A DNA stretch of 64,000 bases from positions 23,909-87,908 of the forward strand of contig WGLT01000018.1 in NCBI GenBank assembly GCA_016125425.1, in the 5' to 3' direction. The DNA is from Alphaproteobacteria bacterium (lineage in GTDB: Bacteria; Pseudomonadota; Alphaproteobacteria; Caulobacterales; Parvularculaceae). The notes under the pieces were generated by a model that was not told the DNA's origin, ran no database searches, and was given only the letters and a program-made list of their open reading frames with translations. Numbering within the stretch: the first letter of the stretch is position 1; the number at the start of each line of letters is the position of its first letter. Positions 17,696-25,229 of this stretch are shown one piece after another. Made by a program: the position numbers and the translations under genes.

Positions 17696-18529
17696 TCAAT
17701 CCCGCAAGAGCTCGTTCACGGAGGTTTTTGCGCGCGTCTTTTCATCGACGCGCTTGACGATGACTGCGCAATAAAGGCTGGGTCCGCCCTTCGCCGAGGG
17801 CAGGGCGCCTGGAACGACGACGGAATAGGGCGGCACCTCGCCATATGTGATTTCGCCCGTCGCACGGTCGACGATTTTGGTCGACTGGCCGAGATAAACG
17901 CCCATGGAAATGACAGAGCCTTCGCGCACGATGACGCCTTCGGCGACTTCCGAACGCGCGCCGATGAAACAATTGTCTTCGATGATCACGGGCGCGGCTT
18001 GCAAAGGCTCCAAAACGCCGCCGATGCCGACGCCGCCCGAGATGTGGCAGTTTCTGCCGATCTGCGCGCAGGAGCCGACAGTCGCCCAGGTGTCGACCAT
18101 CGTCCCCTCGTCGACATAGGCGCCGATATTCACAAAGCTCGGCATCAATACGACTTTCGGGCCGATATAGGCGCCGCGCCGGACGGTCGCCGGCGGCACG
18201 ACGCGAAAACCGCCGCGCGTGAAATCCTCCGCGCCGAGACTGATGAATTTCGAGGGCGCCTTGTCCCACCAGAAGCCCGCGCCGGGCCCGCCGGCGATCA
18301 CATGGTTCGGATATAGGCGGAAGGACAGCAGCACGGCCTTTTTCAGCCATTGATGCACGCGCCAGTCCCGATCGCCCTTTTTCTCCGCGATGCGCGCCTT
18401 GCCGGAATCGAGCAGCGCGATCGCCTCGTTGACCGCGTCGCGCACGCCGTTCTTTGTCGTCGGGCCGATATTCTCCCGGTTGTCCCAGGCGTCGTCGATT
18501 ACAAGGGCGAGGTCCTTATGGCTGGTCAT
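17696..18529 (-). CDS. dapD: 2,3,4,5-tetrahydropyridine-2,6-dicarboxylate N-succinyltransferase
   Basis: DapD transfers succinyl from succinyl-CoA in the succinylase branch of lysine and diaminopimelate synthesis. The 277 residues have the family length. The N-terminal helical domain (about 1-100, [13 protein letters not shown]) is followed by a left-handed beta-helix with hexapeptide repeats ([21 protein letters not shown], then [27 protein letters not shown]). The ATG overlaps the stop of the upstream HAD gene by four bases (ATGA), so the two are translationally coupled. The partner lysC is about 20 kb away. Confidence 0.96.
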   Translation of the reverse strand: MTSHKDLALVIDDAWDNRENIGPTTKNGVRDAVNEAIALLDSGKARIAEKKGDRDWRVHQWLKKAVLLSFRLYPNHVIAGGPGAGFWWDKAPSKFISLGAEDFTRGGFRVVPPATVRRGAYIGPKVVLMPSFVNIGAYVDEGTMVDTWATVGSCAQIGRNCHISGGVGIGGVLEPLQAAPVIIEDNCFIGARSEVAEGVIVREGSVISMGVYLGQSTKIVDRATGEITYGEVPPYSVVVPGALPSAKGGPSLYCAVIVKRVDEKTRAKTSVNELLRD

Positions 18530-19263
18530 GCCTGTTCCTTAGCGTGTTGCGCGAACCCGGCTGCGGTTTCGCATCCCCTCAAAAATCCGGCGAGATCGTC
18601 CGTAATGTGATGAACGTAGTCGTAAGCCTCCCCGGGCCTGGCGGGACGCTTTTCATCCGGCTCATCGGCGATCCAGTCGGCCTGCGACGCGACAAGCACG
18701 GTTGTCATTCCGAGCTCGAAGGCTTCTTTCAAATTATGTGCGATGTCCTCGAACATGGCGGCCCGCGACGGCGCGACCGCGTGGGCGGCGAGGAAGCGCT
18801 CGTAAGTTACGCGATGGGGCTTGGGCGTCCAGCCCGCTTCTTTGATGTCGAACACCTCGTCGAAGCAATGCGACAGGCCCAGCCGGCCCAACACATTCGC
18901 GGCGTGTTTGGCCGATCCGTTGGTGAAGACGAATTTGCGTCCGGGCAGGGCCTCGATCGCCGCGCAAAGCTCCGGCGCCGGGGCCACCGGCGTCAGATCG
19001 ATGTCGTGGACGAAGGCCATGAAACGCTCGGGGCAGACATCGTGCTCGCGCATGAGGCCCGCCATGGTCGTGCCGTAGCGCACATAATAGTCCTTTTGCA
19101 GGCGGCGCGCCTCGTCGGGCCCGAGGCCCAGCTCCTCGCGGATGAAGGCCGCCATGCGCGAATCGATCTCGCGGAAGAGATTGCATGTCGCCGGGTAGAG
19201 CGTGTTGTCGAGGTCGAACACCCAGGCGTCGACATGGCGCAGATCGGGGCGGGGAGGCGTCAT
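18526..19263 (-). CDS. Pyrimidine 5'-nucleotidase-like HAD hydrolase
   Basis: This is a 245-residue HAD superfamily subfamily IA phosphatase of the SDT1/YjjG-like group. Motif I is [17 protein letters not shown], with the DNTLY variant typical of this group. Motif II is [14 protein letters not shown], the Lys block is [10 protein letters not shown], and motif IV is [17 protein letters not shown]. Its substrate is most likely a nucleoside monophosphate, judged only by family. The stop overlaps the dapD start by four bases. It is divergent from the sigma-factor gene; AGGA lies upstream of its ATG. Confidence 0.82.
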   Translation of the reverse strand: MTPPRPDLRHVDAWVFDLDNTLYPATCNLFREIDSRMAAFIREELGLGPDEARRLQKDYYVRYGTTMAGLMREHDVCPERFMAFVHDIDLTPVAPAPELCAAIEALPGRKFVFTNGSAKHAANVLGRLGLSHCFDEVFDIKEAGWTPKPHRVTYERFLAAHAVAPSRAAMFEDIAHNLKEAFELGMTTVLVASQADWIADEPDEKRPARPGEAYDYVHHITDDLAGFLRGCETAAGFAQHAKEQA

Positions 19264-19418
19264 CGAAAAGGTCCTGTCGGGGCGGGGGCCCCATCGGCGG
19301 CTCGTTTTGAGGCCAAAGAGCAGATATAGTGCCCGCGGGCTAGGGAGGCGTTCAACTCATTGATCCTTGTCTGCCGCGCGCGCGGATCTCCGCGCCCATC
19401 CGCCGCGCCTAGGCGTTT

Positions 19419-19444
19419 GTAACTTCTGCGCGCGCCCGCGCGAA
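19419..19444 (+). promoter_or_regulatory. Sigma-F-type promoter of the sigma/anti-sigma operon
   Basis: GTAACT at 19419-19424 is followed after exactly 16 bases by CGAA at 19441-19444. The Caulobacter sigma-F promoter form is GTAACC-N16-CGAA. It ends 19 bases before the GTG start of the sigma gene, and the same arrangement recurs twice downstream, so autoregulation is likely. Confidence 0.75.
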
Positions 19445-19463
19445 TACCGAACAGGAAGACCCC

Positions 19464-20000
19464 GTGAGGCCCGACGAAGAGCTGCTCAGGACGTTGATGA
19501 TTAACGGACTCGAAGGCGATTCGCCGTCCTATGAGGCGCTTTTGCGCGCGCTCGCGCCTGTTCTGCGCGCTTATTTCGGCCGCCGTCTCGCGAGCGCGGC
19601 GCAGGATGCGGACGACCTCGTGCAGGAATCCTTGCTCGCCATTCACACGCGCCGGTCGACCTATGATCGGGAAAGGCCGTTCCTGCCCTGGGTCTATGCG
19701 ATCGCGCGCTACAAGCTGGTCGACTATTTCCGCCGTCGCGGCGCGGCCGCGCCCGCCGAGGCGCTCGACGAACGCCATGCCGCCGCGGGGTTCGAGGAAG
19801 CCGTCGCCGCGCGCATGGATGTCGCCAGGCTGCTCGACAGCCTGCCGGCCAAACAACGCGCCGCGATCGAGGCGATGAAGCTCCGGGGCGAAAGCGTTGC
19901 GGATGCGACGCTCTCGACCGGGCTTTCGGCGGCGCATGTGAAGGTCTCGGTTCATCGCGGCCTCAAATCGCTCGCCGCGCGTTTTCGCAAGGACGGGTGA
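19464..20000 (+). CDS. sigF: ECF RNA polymerase sigma factor, sigma-F type
   Basis: This 178-residue extracytoplasmic-function sigma factor has region 2 at about 20-90 (AQDADDLVQESLLAIHTRR, and the DNA-melting helix near FLPWVYAIARYKLVDYFRRR) and region 4 at about 120-175 (LLDSLPAKQRAAIEAMKL, then the recognition helix in LSAAHVKVSVHRGLKSLA). The GTG start has AGGAAG seven bases upstream. The NrsF gene starts at the base after its stop. In Caulobacter the sigma-F/NrsF pair responds to heavy metals and drives bufferin-type operons; the same gene sets follow here with matching promoters, so I assign it to this type. Confidence 0.88.
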   Translation: MRPDEELLRTLMINGLEGDSPSYEALLRALAPVLRAYFGRRLASAAQDADDLVQESLLAIHTRRSTYDRERPFLPWVYAIARYKLVDYFRRRGAAAPAEALDERHAAAGFEEAVAARMDVARLLDSLPAKQRAAIEAMKLRGESVADATLSTGLSAAHVKVSVHRGLKSLAARFRKDG

Positions 20001-20642
20001 ATGGACACCGATCTTCTTATCCGCAAGCTTGCGAGCGATCTGAAGCCGGTTCCGCGCCGGTCGATGGCGGCGCGGCTCTGCATCGGCGCGGCCGCGGGCG
20101 CGAGCCTTGCCCTGGCCGGCGTCGCTCTTGTTCTGGGGTTGCGCCCCGATCTTGCGCGCGCCGTATTCGGCTTCACGTTCTGGATGAAATTGATTTATGT
20201 CGCCTCGCTCGGCGCCGGCGGGCTGCTGGCCAGCGTTCATCTCGCGCGCCCCGAGGCGCGGCCGACCAGCCGATTCTGGCTGCTCGTCGTTCCAGTCTTC
20301 GTCCTCGCCGACATCGCGGCTTGGCAGTTTTATTTCACCGCGTCGTCGCTCTGGCCGAAGCTCATCCTTGGCGACAGCGCGCGCGTCTGTTCGACCTATA
20401 TTTTCTTGATTTCGATCCCGGTCTTTGCGGGCTTGCTGGTCGCCTTCCGCCGCTTCGCGCCGACGCGGCTGCGGGCGGCCGGGGCGGCGGCCGGTCTCGC
20501 GGCGGGGGGAATCGCGGCGAGCGTCTATAGCCTCCATTGCCCGGAAGTCGGGGCGGCCTTCGTGCTCATCTGGTATTCGCTGGGGATTCTCGCCGCCGCG
20601 CTCGCAGGCGCTGTCCTCGGCCCCTTTGTGTTGCGCTGGTAA
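20001..20642 (+). CDS. nrsF: NrsF (DUF1109) membrane anti-sigma factor
   Basis: This 213-residue protein has six likely membrane helices after a short cytoplasmic N-terminus (MDTDLLIRKLASDLKPVPRR), the DUF1109 pattern. NrsF holds sigma-F at the membrane until a metal signal arrives. Two cysteines, C130 (SARVCSTYIF) and C180 (YSLHCPEVG), sit in or near extracytoplasmic parts of the helices; the Caulobacter homologue has two conserved cysteines at equivalent places that are needed for signalling. The ATG directly follows the sigma gene stop, so expression of both is coupled. Confidence 0.9.
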   Translation: MDTDLLIRKLASDLKPVPRRSMAARLCIGAAAGASLALAGVALVLGLRPDLARAVFGFTFWMKLIYVASLGAGGLLASVHLARPEARPTSRFWLLVVPVFVLADIAAWQFYFTASSLWPKLILGDSARVCSTYIFLISIPVFAGLLVAFRRFAPTRLRAAGAAAGLAAGGIAASVYSLHCPEVGAAFVLIWYSLGILAAALAGAVLGPFVLRW

Positions 20643-20658
20643 CAACCGCGTGAGCGCG

Positions 20659-20684
20659 TAACCGCCCGCGCCGCCGCAGCGAAA
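20659..20684 (+). promoter_or_regulatory. Sigma-F-type promoter of the first bufferin module
   Basis: GTAACC at 20659-20664, a 16-base spacer and CGAA at 20681-20684 match the Caulobacter sigma-F form exactly. The gap to the precursor ATG (20731) is 46 bases, which leaves room for a short untranslated leader with GGAGG. Confidence 0.85.
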
Positions 20685-20730
20685 AACGACTCGCCAATCC
20701 GGCTCAACCATCAGGGTGGAGGATATCCGC

Positions 20731-21021
20731 ATGATTACGCTGAAGACCGGCGCGACGCTCGCGTCCGCCGTCGCCATCTACGCTCTTGCGTCCGCGGCCA
20801 GCGCCGCGCCGGCGCCCGCCGGCTCGACCGGCGGCGCGCTCGGCGCCGCGGACACGGTCCATTGTTATGGAATCAATTCCTGCAAGGGCCAGGCGGACTG
20901 CAAGACGACTGCGAATGACTGCAAAGGCCAGAATTCGTGCAAAGGTCGCGGCTTCAAGGCGACGAAAGCCAGCCAATGTTTTGAAAGAGGCGGCGTTATC
21001 GGCGATTTGTCGGCGAGCTAG
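20731..21021 (+). CDS. bufA2: Bufferin-type RiPP precursor, CKG-repeat type
   Basis: This is a 96-residue secreted Cys-rich peptide. The ATG at 20731 has GGAGG eight bases upstream; the GTG at 20716 would take the ribosome site into the coding region. A Sec signal peptide (about 1-25, ending ASAASA) is followed by a small Ala/Gly/Pro stretch and a core with six Cys ([30 protein letters not shown]). The near-repeat [ND]xCKG occurs three times. Bufferin precursors are modified at Cys by a DUF692 enzyme, exported and bind copper. The C-terminal [10 protein letters not shown] is plain. The gene symbol follows the Caulobacter type without DUF2282 and is tentative. Confidence 0.82.
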   Translation: MITLKTGATLASAVAIYALASAASAAPAPAGSTGGALGAADTVHCYGINSCKGQADCKTTANDCKGQNSCKGRGFKATKASQCFERGGVIGDLSAS

Positions 21022-21028
21022 CCGAAAT

Positions 21029-21066
21029 CGGCCGCCCCGGCCGACCTAAGTCGGCCGGGGCGGCCG
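21029..21066 (+). promoter_or_regulatory. 17-bp perfect hairpin between precursor and enzyme genes
   Basis: The arms 21029-21045 and 21050-21066 are perfectly complementary over 17 base pairs, almost all G-C, with the loop CTAA. The hairpin begins eight bases after the precursor stop and ends 19 bases before the bufB ATG, just short of its GGAGG site. No T run follows, so it is not a standard terminator. It probably protects the 3' end of the precursor mRNA or slows polymerase, lifting the precursor over the enzyme. Function is inferred; the structure is certain. Confidence 0.85.
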
Positions 21067-21085
21067 CCAGGCGGAGGCGCTGGCG

Positions 21086-21922
21086 ATGGAAACGCTCAAT
21101 TCGTTCGACGGTTTCGGGCTCGGCCTCAGGACGGTCCATTTCAACGACTACCTGACACGCGAAATTCCGGTCGATTTCGTCGAGATCATCTCCGAAAATT
21201 TCATGATCGAGGGCGGTCGGCCCTTGCGCGTGCTCGATGCGGTGCGCGAGCGCCACGCCGTCGTCATGCACGGCGTTTCGATGTCGCTCGGCTCGGCGGG
21301 CGGTCTCGATCCGGATTATCTGGCGCGCCTCAAGGCGCTCGCCGAACGCGCTCGTCCCTTGTGGATATCAGACCATCTGTGCTGGACCGGCGTTGATGGG
21401 TTCAATTCGCACGATCTCCTGCCTCTGCCTTACACGGAAGAGGCGCTCGATGTCGTATGCGCGAATATCCGTTTCGCGCAGGATTTTCTGGAGCGCCCGA
21501 TTCTTGTTGAAAACCCGTCGAGCTATGTCGCATTTTCGCAAAGCGTCATGACGGAGTGGGAGTTTCTTCGCGCTCTGTGCGAGCGCACGGGATGTTATCT
21601 CCTTCTCGACGTTAACAATATATATGTGAGCGCGGTCAATCACGGGTTCGATCCTTCCGACTATATCGACGGCGCGCCTCTGGATCGCGTGCGCCAGATT
21701 CATCTCGCCGGACACAGCGTCAATGGCGATCTGCTGATCGACACGCATGATCACGACGTGCCGGAGCCCGTGTGGCGGCTTTATGAAACGGTGCGCCGCC
21801 GCATTCCGGAAGCGGCGGCGATGATTGAGCGCGACGACAATATTCCTCCGCTCGGTGATCTTCTCGGCGAACTCGATATTGCGCGCGCGCACACGCCGCG
21901 AAACAGGGAGGCGGCGGCGTGA
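21086..21922 (+). CDS. bufB: Multinuclear iron-dependent oxidase (DUF692), first module
   Basis: This MNIO-family TIM-barrel enzyme (278 residues) should modify Cys side chains of the precursor encoded just upstream, using an iron cluster and O2. Expected metal or cluster residues are seen in order: E37 (EIISENF), H62 (MHGVSMSLG), D96/H97 (SDHLCW), E142/N143 (VENPSSY), D175-N178 (DVNNIY), H206 and H210 (IHLAGH), D219-H223 (DTHDHD) and E248. All are intact. GGAGG precedes the ATG after the hairpin. The next gene starts within its stop (GTGA). It differs clearly from the second DUF692 copy, with the DTHDH block in place of DNHG. Confidence 0.92.
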   Translation: METLNSFDGFGLGLRTVHFNDYLTREIPVDFVEIISENFMIEGGRPLRVLDAVRERHAVVMHGVSMSLGSAGGLDPDYLARLKALAERARPLWISDHLCWTGVDGFNSHDLLPLPYTEEALDVVCANIRFAQDFLERPILVENPSSYVAFSQSVMTEWEFLRALCERTGCYLLLDVNNIYVSAVNHGFDPSDYIDGAPLDRVRQIHLAGHSVNGDLLIDTHDHDVPEPVWRLYETVRRRIPEAAAMIERDDNIPPLGDLLGELDIARAHTPRNREAAA

Positions 21923-22689
21923 CGCTGGTCGCGCTTCAGCGCGCATTCGTCGCCGCCTTGCGCGATGGCGAGCGGCGCGCCCCCGCTTTTATTCAAGGCG
22001 ACGCGTCGACGAAATTCGGCGTTTACCACAACGCCTATCGCGCGCGGCTGCGCGACGCCCTACGGGAGAATTTCGAAAAAACCTGGGAATGGCTCGGCGA
22101 CAGTCGCTTCGACGAAGCGATCTCGCGCTATATCGCGGCCTGCCCGCCGTCGAGCTGGACGCTCGCGGATTTCGGCGACCGATTTGCGGCGCTGCTTGAC
22201 GGACTTTATCCCGCCGATCCGGAAGTCGGCGAACTCGCCTGGCTCGAATGGGAAATGCACCGCGCCTTTATCGGCGCGGACGCCGCGCCGGCGCGCGCTG
22301 AGACGCTCGGCGATATCAACTGGGAGAATGCGCGGCTGCGCTTTGTTCCGACCTTGCGGCTTCGCCCCGTTTCGACGAACGCCGGGGCGATCTGGTCGGC
22401 GCTGGCCGCAGGCGAGACGCCGCCCGCGGCTGAGGCCTTGCCGGCGTCGGCCGCTTTGTGCGTGTGGCGGCGTGATCTTCGGCCGAGCTTCAGGACGATC
22501 GATGCGCGCGAATTTATGGCGCTCCGAACCGCGCTTTCCGGCGTGTCTTTCGGGGATCTCTGTAAACTGATGTCGGCGGGACGCGAGGATCATCAAACCG
22601 TCGTAGAAATAGGCTCGACTGTCGCACGTTGGCTCGCCGATGAGATGATCACGGAAATTTCAGCGCAAGCTGACGAATTTCCCGGCTGA
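21919..22689 (+). CDS. bufC: BufC-type partner protein (DUF2063), first module
   Basis: This 256-residue protein has the N-terminal DUF2063 domain (LQRAFVAALRDG, then VYHNAYRARLRDALRENFEKTWEWLGD) and a variable C-terminal half. In MNIO systems the DUF2063 partner binds the precursor and helps present it to the iron enzyme; it is not a DNA-binding protein as old annotations say. The GTG start overlaps the bufB stop by four bases. A sigma-F-type promoter for the second module begins three bases after its stop. It is only distantly similar to the second copy. Confidence 0.88.
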   Translation: MTLVALQRAFVAALRDGERRAPAFIQGDASTKFGVYHNAYRARLRDALRENFEKTWEWLGDSRFDEAISRYIAACPPSSWTLADFGDRFAALLDGLYPADPEVGELAWLEWEMHRAFIGADAAPARAETLGDINWENARLRFVPTLRLRPVSTNAGAIWSALAAGETPPAAEALPASAALCVWRRDLRPSFRTIDAREFMALRTALSGVSFGDLCKLMSAGREDHQTVVEIGSTVARWLADEMITEISAQADEFPG

Positions 22690-22692
22690 CGC

Positions 22693-22718
22693 GTAACCGT
22701 TTGTCTTTTCCTCGCGAA
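22693..22718 (+). promoter_or_regulatory. Sigma-F-type promoter of the second bufferin module
   Basis: GTAACC at 22693-22698, exactly 16 bases, then CGAA at 22715-22718. The match to the Caulobacter sigma-F form is perfect. It starts right after the bufC stop and lies 47 bases before the ATG at 22766, almost the same distance as in the first module. Confidence 0.85.
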
Positions 22719-22765
22719 TTCCTGATCGCCAGTTCGGCGCAACAAATAACGATGGAGAACTATCG

Positions 22766-23062
22766 ATGAAAACAGTCACGACGCGTATCGTTCTTGGGTC
22801 TGCCGCCGCTTGCGCGCTGACAGCGATTGCTGCGAGCGCGCCCGCGCACGCCGCCGACAAGATGGAGAAATGTTATGGCGTCGCGCTCGCCGGCCAGAAT
22901 GACTGCAAAGCGGGCCCCGGCACGTCTTGTCAGGGTACGTCGACGGTCGATTATCAGGGCAATAGCTGGAAACTGGTGCCGGCGGGAACTTGTGAAAAAA
23001 TCTCCCTGCCCGGCGACCGCCATGGGAGCCTGACGCCGCTCGACCGCGATCCGGGCAAGTGA
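22766..23062 (+). CDS. bufA1: Bufferin-type RiPP precursor, DUF2282 type
   Basis: This 98-residue secreted precursor has a Sec signal peptide (about 1-28, ending APAHA) and the DUF2282 core with four Cys: [13 protein letters not shown], then TSCQG, then the WKLVPAGTC end. The DYQGNSWK segment is typical. A charged tail of about 20 residues ([20 protein letters not shown]) follows the last Cys. DUF2282 proteins are the founding bufferin precursors; the central Cys residues become thiooxazoles and bind copper. GGAGA precedes the ATG. The stop codon shares a base with the ATG of the next DUF692 gene, so translation is coupled, unlike in the first module. Confidence 0.9.
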   Translation: MKTVTTRIVLGSAAACALTAIAASAPAHAADKMEKCYGVALAGQNDCKAGPGTSCQGTSTVDYQGNSWKLVPAGTCEKISLPGDRHGSLTPLDRDPGK

Positions 23063-23937
23063 TGAGCGCGCTCGGCCAAAATTCGGCTCTTGCGCGCGCC
23101 GCAGGGGTCGGCCTGAAGCCGCAGCATTACGCGGCGGCGCTCGCTGGCGGGCATGGTCTCGGCTTCTTTGAAGTCCACGCCGAGAATTTCATGAGCGCCG
23201 GCGGGCCGCCGCATCGCTGGCTGTCGGCGGTCCGGGCCGAGCACTATCTATCCGTACACGGCGTATGCCTTTCGGTCGGCGGGCGCGACGATCTCGATGA
23301 AGCCCATCTTGCGCGTCTCGCCGAACTCGTGCGTCGCTATGAGCCGGCGCTCGTTTCCGAACACCTCGCATGGAGCGCTGATGGCGGCGTCTTCTTCAAC
23401 GATCTCCTGCCGCCGCCGTTGACGCAAGCATCGCTCGCGCGCGCTTGCCGGCATGTCGATCAGATTCAATCGGCGCTTGGCCGCACGATCCTCATAGAAA
23501 ACCCGTCTATTTATCTCCCCGGCACTCGCGGCGATATTCCAGAGCCGGAATTTCTGAACGAGCTTGCGCGGCGCACCGGCTGCGGCGTTCTTCTTGACAT
23601 AAACAATGTCTTTGTAAGCGCTGAGAATGCGGGGTTCGATGCGAGCGCCTATCTCGACGCGATCGATCCCGCGAATGTCGGCGAAATTCATCTCGCCGGG
23701 CACGCAATCGACAACTTCGAAGGCGTGTCGATCCGTGTCGACAATCACGGCTCTGCGATGTGCGACGAAGTCGTGGCGCTGTACGAACGGTTTATCGCGC
23801 GCGCCGGCCCGCGCCCGACGCTGATCGAATGGGACCATGATACGCCGGCGTTTGACGTGCTGCTTGATGAAACGAGGCGTGCAAAAGTCGCCATGATGCG
23901 CGCATTGTTCGAAGAGAGCGTCGCCGATGTCGCCTGA
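23062..23937 (+). CDS. bufB: Multinuclear iron-dependent oxidase (DUF692), second module
   Basis: This is the second MNIO of 291 residues and acts on the DUF2282 precursor encoded directly before it. I choose the ATG at 23062 (TGATG junction with the precursor stop) over the GTG at 23059. Conserved blocks are EVHAENFM, VHGVCLSVGG, VSEHLAWS, IENPSIYL, DINNVFVSA, EIHLAGHA, RVDNHG and IEWDHDTP, so the iron-binding set is complete. Differences from the first copy (EVHAENF for EIISENF, DNHG for DTHDH) suggest an old split and separate substrate choice. It overlaps the next gene by 11 bases. Confidence 0.92.
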   Translation: MSALGQNSALARAAGVGLKPQHYAAALAGGHGLGFFEVHAENFMSAGGPPHRWLSAVRAEHYLSVHGVCLSVGGRDDLDEAHLARLAELVRRYEPALVSEHLAWSADGGVFFNDLLPPPLTQASLARACRHVDQIQSALGRTILIENPSIYLPGTRGDIPEPEFLNELARRTGCGVLLDINNVFVSAENAGFDASAYLDAIDPANVGEIHLAGHAIDNFEGVSIRVDNHGSAMCDEVVALYERFIARAGPRPTLIEWDHDTPAFDVLLDETRRAKVAMMRALFEESVADVA

Positions 23938-24712
23938 CGCACATTTTGATGAAGAGATTTATAGCAGGCTTGGCGCTGCGATCCTCGCGCGCGAGCCGGC
24001 GCGCAGGCTTGAGGGCGAAGAAGGCGATTCTTTGCGCGTCGCCGCGGGTGTTGCCGTTTATCGCAATAACGTACGCGCAGCTTTCCTAGGCGTTCTCGAA
24101 GACGCTTTTCCCGCAACCCGACGGCTCGTCGGGGCGGAATTCTTCCGCTTCGCCGCGCATGAATATTTTCACGCGAGGCGGCCATCCTCGCCGCTCGTTG
24201 CGCGTTATGGCGACGCCTTTCCGGATTTTCTCGAAAGTTTCGAGCCGGCGCGAAGTCTTCCCTATCTGCCGGATGTCGCGCGGATCGAAATCGCCTGGCT
24301 TTCCTCCTATCATGCGGCGGAAGCGCAAAGTCTTGAGACGGAGGAGATTGTCGCGCGCGCAAGCGTCGATCCCGACCGCGCGCGATTTCGTTTGCACCCG
24401 TCTGCGCAATTCTTTTCCTCGCGGTTTCCGGCGCATTCGATCTGGATCTATAATCGCGAGGAAAGGCAGGATAGGCTTGACCTTCCCGAGACGGGCGAAC
24501 AGGGCGTCTTCATTCGTCCGGACGCGGCCGTGCTTTCTTACCGGTTAGCCCCTGCGCCATTCGCGGCGCTGAAAAATCTCGCCGCCTCCCGCCCGCTGGG
24601 CGATGCGTTAAGCGCGGGGCTTGCGGCGCAGCCCGACGCCGCGCCCGCCGACATCCTGTCCGAACTGCTCTCTCTGCCCATCGTCATCGGCGTTCAAACG
24701 CCCGAATCCTAG
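23927..24712 (+). CDS. bufC: BufC-type partner protein (DUF2063), second module
   Basis: This 261-residue protein carries the DUF2063 domain (VAVYRNNVRAAFLGVLEDAFPAT, FFRFAAHEYFHARRP) and a C-terminal half with ARFRLHPSAQFFSSRFPAHSIW, which is typical of BufC. It should bind the DUF2282 leader or core and form a complex with the second DUF692 enzyme. It overlaps that gene by 11 bases and is followed by the DoxX gene after 9 bases, so the module is one transcript of four genes. Confidence 0.9.
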   Translation: MSPDAHFDEEIYSRLGAAILAREPARRLEGEEGDSLRVAAGVAVYRNNVRAAFLGVLEDAFPATRRLVGAEFFRFAAHEYFHARRPSSPLVARYGDAFPDFLESFEPARSLPYLPDVARIEIAWLSSYHAAEAQSLETEEIVARASVDPDRARFRLHPSAQFFSSRFPAHSIWIYNREERQDRLDLPETGEQGVFIRPDAAVLSYRLAPAPFAALKNLAASRPLGDALSAGLAAQPDAAPADILSELLSLPIVIGVQTPES

Positions 24713-24721
24713 GAGAAGTTC

Positions 24722-25213
24722 ATGCGCGCGCTTTATGCGTCTTTCGCACGTCTTTGCGACGCCATTCCTTACGCGCTTCTCGCGCTCGTCTGCCGCGTCG
24801 CTGCGGCCGTTCCCTTCTGGCGGTCCGGTCAGGCCAAGCTCGACGGCGCTGATTTTCTCGGCGTCAAATTCGAGCTGTTTCATTTAAAGGCGTCGCAGGC
24901 CTATCTCTTCGCTGAGGAGTTTCATTTCCCCGAGACGATTGCGCCGGCTGCGGCGCAACTCGCCGCCATCGGCGAGAACATATTAAGCCCGCTACTGATC
25001 ATAGGGCTCTTCGGCCGCGCCTCGGCGCTCGGCCTTCTCGTCATGACCGCGGTCATCCAGTTTTATGTCTATCCGTCGGAGCTTTTGAATCCCAACGGGA
25101 ACTGGTCGGAGCATCTTTTGTGGGCGGCGCCGCTTCTCGTCGTTCTCGGGCGCGGGCCGGGCGGGCTTTCCGCCGACGCATGGGCGCGGACGTTCTTCAG
25201 CGGGCGCCGCTAG
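24722..25213 (+). CDS. DoxX-family membrane protein
   Basis: This 163-residue inner-membrane protein has about four membrane helices and the DoxX pattern (RVAAAVPFWRSGQAKLDG, GENILSPLLIIGLFGRASALGLLVMTAVIQFYVYP). DoxX-type proteins often close bufferin operons; their role may be in the redox state of the membrane or in quinone-linked steps, but it is not settled. AGGAG lies before the ATG and the gene starts 9 bases after the DUF2063 gene. It converges with the DUF1036 gene. Confidence 0.88.
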   Translation: MRALYASFARLCDAIPYALLALVCRVAAAVPFWRSGQAKLDGADFLGVKFELFHLKASQAYLFAEEFHFPETIAPAAAQLAAIGENILSPLLIIGLFGRASALGLLVMTAVIQFYVYPSELLNPNGNWSEHLLWAAPLLVVLGRGPGGLSADAWARTFFSGRR

Positions 25214-25229
25214 GGCGTCTCGCCTGGTT

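Noticed and set aside
19260..20777. Open frame of 505 codons antisense to the sigma/anti-sigma genes
   Set aside because: The sigma and NrsF proteins match known families and share promoters with the bufferin genes; the antisense product is low complexity.
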